The position numbers were made by a program, and so were the translations under genes. This document shows positions 4,285 to 6,954 of a stretch of DNA of 6,954 bases, one piece after another. The notes beneath the pieces were generated by a model. That model ran no database searches. It had not been told where the DNA came from and saw only the letters and a program-made list of their open reading frames with translations. The DNA is taken from contig JBPOIN010000009.1 of assembly GCA_052034445.1 (NCBI GenBank), forward strand, positions 1 through 6,954. Direction: 5' to 3'. This DNA is from Sterolibacterium sp052034445. GTDB taxonomy: Bacteria > Pseudomonadota > Gammaproteobacteria > Burkholderiales > Rhodocyclaceae. Within the stretch, counting starts at the first letter, position 1; each line of letters starts with the position of its first letter.

Positions 4285-6954
4285 ATGAAATTATCCATCC
4301 GGACTTACCTGCGGCTTTTGGTCGTAGCGCTCGCCATTCCACTGGCCGGGGTGGTCGTCTACAACATTTATGTCGATACGCTTGAGGCTGTGACTCAGGC
4401 GAAAGCGTCGCAACGGATTCTGGCCAATATCATGGCCACCACGGCGGCGCGCAAAATCCAGTCGGCGCGCGACCTGCTGGCCTGGTTGGCCTCGCGGCCG
4501 TTGGTGAAATCGGTTGACGAAACTAATTGCGATAGCGTGCTCAAGGATTTGCACGCCCTGAATCCGGGCTATTCCAACATCGTTTACACCGACATGCAGG
4601 GACGCGCAGTCTGTTCGGCATTGTCACGGCCGGATTCGCCGCCCGTGAATGTCGGTCAGACCGAATGGTTCAAGAAGGCCATCGCCGCCAAACGCTTTAC
4701 GATCGGCAAGCTGGATATCGCGCCGAATTCGGATACCTGGATCACGGTCTTGAGCATGCCGATTCTCGATGAGGGTGGGGCAATGGTCGGTTCCGTGCAT
4801 CTGCCGCTCGATCTGCTGGCATTCGATCCCGGTATTCCGCAGCATCTGGTGCCTGACGAGAGCCGTTTTGGTTATTTCGACGCCGATGGCGTGTTGATCT
4901 GGCGCAACGAAGATCCGGAGCAATTGATCGGCACCCGGTTGCATGAGGAGTATGCAAAAAAGATCATCACTATCCGGAATGGCGAATTTGAAAGCGCGGA
5001 TGCCAACGGGCAACTACGCTATTACTCGGTGATCATGGTCCCCGAGGTCGGCTGGCATGCCTATATCGGCGTTCCCGGCAAGGTTATTTATGGCAAGGCG
5101 CGCGAGCGCGCCATTGTGGTGACGATCAGCAGCTTGCTCGGTCTGATCGGTCTGGCCTGGCTGGCGCTCAGGCTCGCACAACGCATCGAGCGGCCGATCC
5201 ACTCGCTGGCGAACGCCGCACGCGCCGTGGCGCGTGGCGAGCGCGGGGTGCGCGCCGAAGCTTCAGGCCCCTCGGAACTGGCCGATGTGGCCGCGGAATT
5301 CAACGCCATGGTGGAGACGCGGCAACATGTTGAGGCAGAACTCGAACAGCATCGCAGCCATCTGGAAGAACTCATCATTGAACGTACCAATGATCTGGCG
5401 ACGGCGGAAGCGAATACCCGCTTGATTCTCGAATCGAGCGCCGATGGTTTGATCGGTGTCGATCGCGACGGCGCGGTGACTTTCGTCAATCCGGCCGCCA
5501 GTGCGATGCTGGGCTATGCCGCCGAGGATTTGCTGCAACGTAATGTCCGGATGCTGATTCCGGTAGCGCAGCAGGCGACTTGCCTGCCCGACGAAAGCAG
5601 TCAGAACGCCGAGGCAGCTGGCGATGCCCCGCTCGCCGCAACCATCATGGAGGCCGTGACGCGCGGAGAATCCGTGCGCAAGGATGGCGATCTGCTGATT
5701 TGCGCCAATGGTTGCACGATGCCCGTTTCTCTGGCCGTGCACCCGATGATCGTCGGCGGTGTGCATATCGGCGCGGTCGTGAGCTTCTTCGACATGACCC
5801 TGCGCCACGAAGCCGAGGCGGCGCGGGAAAAGGCCTTGAATGAAGCCGAGCGACTGGCGCAGGTCAAGAGCGAGTTTCTGGCCAATATGAGTCATGAAAT
5901 CCGCACGCCGCTGAATGGCGTTCTGGGTCTGGCGCACATCGGTTTGCGCGGCAACGATTCTGTGGAGGAGACGCGCAAGGTGTTCACGCGCATCATCGAG
6001 TCGGGACGTTTGCTGGTTGGCATCATCAACGACATTCTTGATTTTTCGAAGATTGAAGCTGGCAAGCTCACACTCGACCCGTGTCCGGTGCGCCTTGCGG
6101 ATTGTGTCGATCGCTGTCTGGGGCTGCTGCAGGAACGTGCCGTGAGCAAGAATATCGATCTGCATGCCGAATTGGCGGCGGATCTGCCGCCGGCTTGCCT
6201 GATTGATTCCTTGCGCCTGGAACAGATCCTGTTGAATTTGCTTTCCAACGCCATCAAATTCACTGAATCCGGCAGTGTGGTGCTGAAAATCACGCGTTCC
6301 GGGACACACCTGCTGATCGAGGTGCATGATACGGGGATCGGCATGGATGCCGCGCATGTCGCCAAGGTGTTCGAGCCTTTCGAGCAAGCTGATGGTTCCA
6401 CGACGCGACGCTTTGGCGGCACGGGATTGGGGTTGACCATCACACGCCGGTTGGTCGAACTCATGAATGGCGAAATTGGCGTCGAAAGTCAGTTCGGCAG
6501 GGGCAGCTGCTTTCGGGTTCAATTACCACTCGTCGAAGTCCCTGTCGAACGGCTGGCGGCCGTCAGCGCCAAACCGACAACCTCGGATGGCTGCGGTCAG
6601 CGTCTGACAGGCATTCGCATTCTGGTCGCCGAGGACAATGAATTGAACCAGTATGTCATCGAGACCATGCTGGCTCAGGAGGGCGGGAAAGTCGTGTTGG
6701 TGAATAACGGTCAGGAAGCCGTGGATCAATGCAGCAGTGCCGGGACCACGGCCTTCGACGTGGTGCTCATGGATATTCAAATGCCGATTCTCAATGGTTA
6801 TGACGCGGCGCGTCGTATTGTCAGGAACGAGCCCGAGCTGCCAATCATTGCCCTGACCGCACATGCCATGGCCGAGGAACGTGAACTCTGCCTCGGCGCC
6901 GGCATGGTTGATTTGCTGACCAAACCCATTGATCTGGAGTCGCTCGTGCAGACC
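4285..6954 (+). CDS. Hybrid sensor histidine kinase (dCACHE-HAMP-PAS-HisKA-HATPase-REC), truncated by the window
   Basis: The frame stays open to the right edge, giving at least 890 residues. From ATG 4285: membrane segment about 8-30; extracytoplasmic dCACHE sensor about 31-275 with Cys82 and Cys110; second membrane segment 277-296; HAMP about 297-350; coiled coil 350-377; PAS about 378-505 with Cys433, Cys473 and Cys477; HisKA with His537 in SHEIRTPLNG; HATPase with Asn655 (N box), Asp682 (DTGIG) and GGTGLGL near 711; receiver from about 776 with Glu783-Asp784, phospho-acceptor Asp830, Thr858 and Lys880. All catalytic residues are present, so it should be active and relay phosphate internally. 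A further domain such as Hpt may lie beyond the edge. The start is uncertain: in-frame ATGs occur at 4171, 4189, 4240, 4261 and 4285. I prefer 4285 because a short MKLSIR stretch then leads into the membrane segment. The ligand and partner regulator are unknown. Confidence 0.9.
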   Translation, partial: MKLSIRTYLRLLVVALAIPLAGVVVYNIYVDTLEAVTQAKASQRILANIMATTAARKIQSARDLLAWLASRPLVKSVDETNCDSVLKDLHALNPGYSNIVYTDMQGRAVCSALSRPDSPPVNVGQTEWFKKAIAAKRFTIGKLDIAPNSDTWITVLSMPILDEGGAMVGSVHLPLDLLAFDPGIPQHLVPDESRFGYFDADGVLIWRNEDPEQLIGTRLHEEYAKKIITIRNGEFESADANGQLRYYSVIMVPEVGWHAYIGVPGKVIYGKARERAIVVTISSLLGLIGLAWLALRLAQRIERPIHSLANAARAVARGERGVRAEASGPSELADVAAEFNAMVETRQHVEAELEQHRSHLEELIIERTNDLATAEANTRLILESSADGLIGVDRDGAVTFVNPAASAMLGYAAEDLLQRNVRMLIPVAQQATCLPDESSQNAEAAGDAPLAATIMEAVTRGESVRKDGDLLICANGCTMPVSLAVHPMIVGGVHIGAVVSFFDMTLRHEAEAAREKALNEAERLAQVKSEFLANMSHEIRTPLNGVLGLAHIGLRGNDSVEETRKVFTRIIESGRLLVGIINDILDFSKIEAGKLTLDPCPVRLADCVDRCLGLLQERAVSKNIDLHAELAADLPPACLIDSLRLEQILLNLLSNAIKFTESGSVVLKITRSGTHLLIEVHDTGIGMDAAHVAKVFEPFEQADGSTTRRFGGTGLGLTITRRLVELMNGEIGVESQFGRGSCFRVQLPLVEVPVERLAAVSAKPTTSDGCGQRLTGIRILVAEDNELNQYVIETMLAQEGGKVVLVNNGQEAVDQCSSAGTTAFDVVLMDIQMPILNGYDAARRIVRNEPELPIIALTAHAMAEERELCLGAGMVDLLTKPIDLESLVQT

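Noticed and set aside
5263..6522. A 419-codon - strand frame opposite the kinase.
   Set aside because: Antisense shadow; the + strand frame shows every histidine-kinase motif in order.

Overview
The window is GC-rich with dense genes, all read rightward on the + strand. It carries three consecutive enzymes of the anaerobic benzoyl-CoA pathway: a dienoyl-CoA hydratase (dch), 6-hydroxycyclohex-1-ene-1-carbonyl-CoA dehydrogenase (had) and the ring-opening 6-oxocyclohex-1-ene-1-carbonyl-CoA hydrolase (oah, also called bamA). This gene set, the order hydratase-dehydrogenase-hydrolase and the sequence style suggest a denitrifying betaproteobacterium of the Thauera/Azoarcus (Rhodocyclales) type. That placement is inference; the window contains no phylogenetic marker gene.

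Layout. Positions 1-275 hold no gene I can support, only a long inverted repeat. Positions 276-365 form an AT-rich control region: a sigma70-like promoter sits between two nearly identical 23-bp elements in inverted orientation, the second ending on the start codon of a 178-residue winged-helix protein (365-901). A 48-codon reading frame (901-1047) overlaps both this gene and dch by a few bases. dch (1044-1826), had (1844-2920) and oah (2971-4116) follow closely. The dch-had junction is an array of five 7-bp repeats that also provides the ribosome binding site and start codon of had. The had-oah junction has weaker pyrimidine-rich repeats with the same 7-bp spacing. After 168 bases, a large membrane-bound hybrid histidine kinase begins (dCACHE-HAMP-PAS-HisKA-HATPase-REC); it runs off the right edge.

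How the genes work together. Benzoyl-CoA reductase, which is not in this window, makes cyclohexa-1,5-diene-1-carbonyl-CoA. Dch hydrates it to 6-hydroxycyclohex-1-ene-1-carbonyl-CoA, Had oxidises that with NAD+, and Oah adds water and cleaves the ring to 3-hydroxypimelyl-CoA, which enters beta-oxidation. No terminator is visible between the regulator and dch, so the winged-helix protein may control both itself and the enzymes. The sensor kinase could be part of the same circuit or simply a neighbour; nothing in the sequence decides this.
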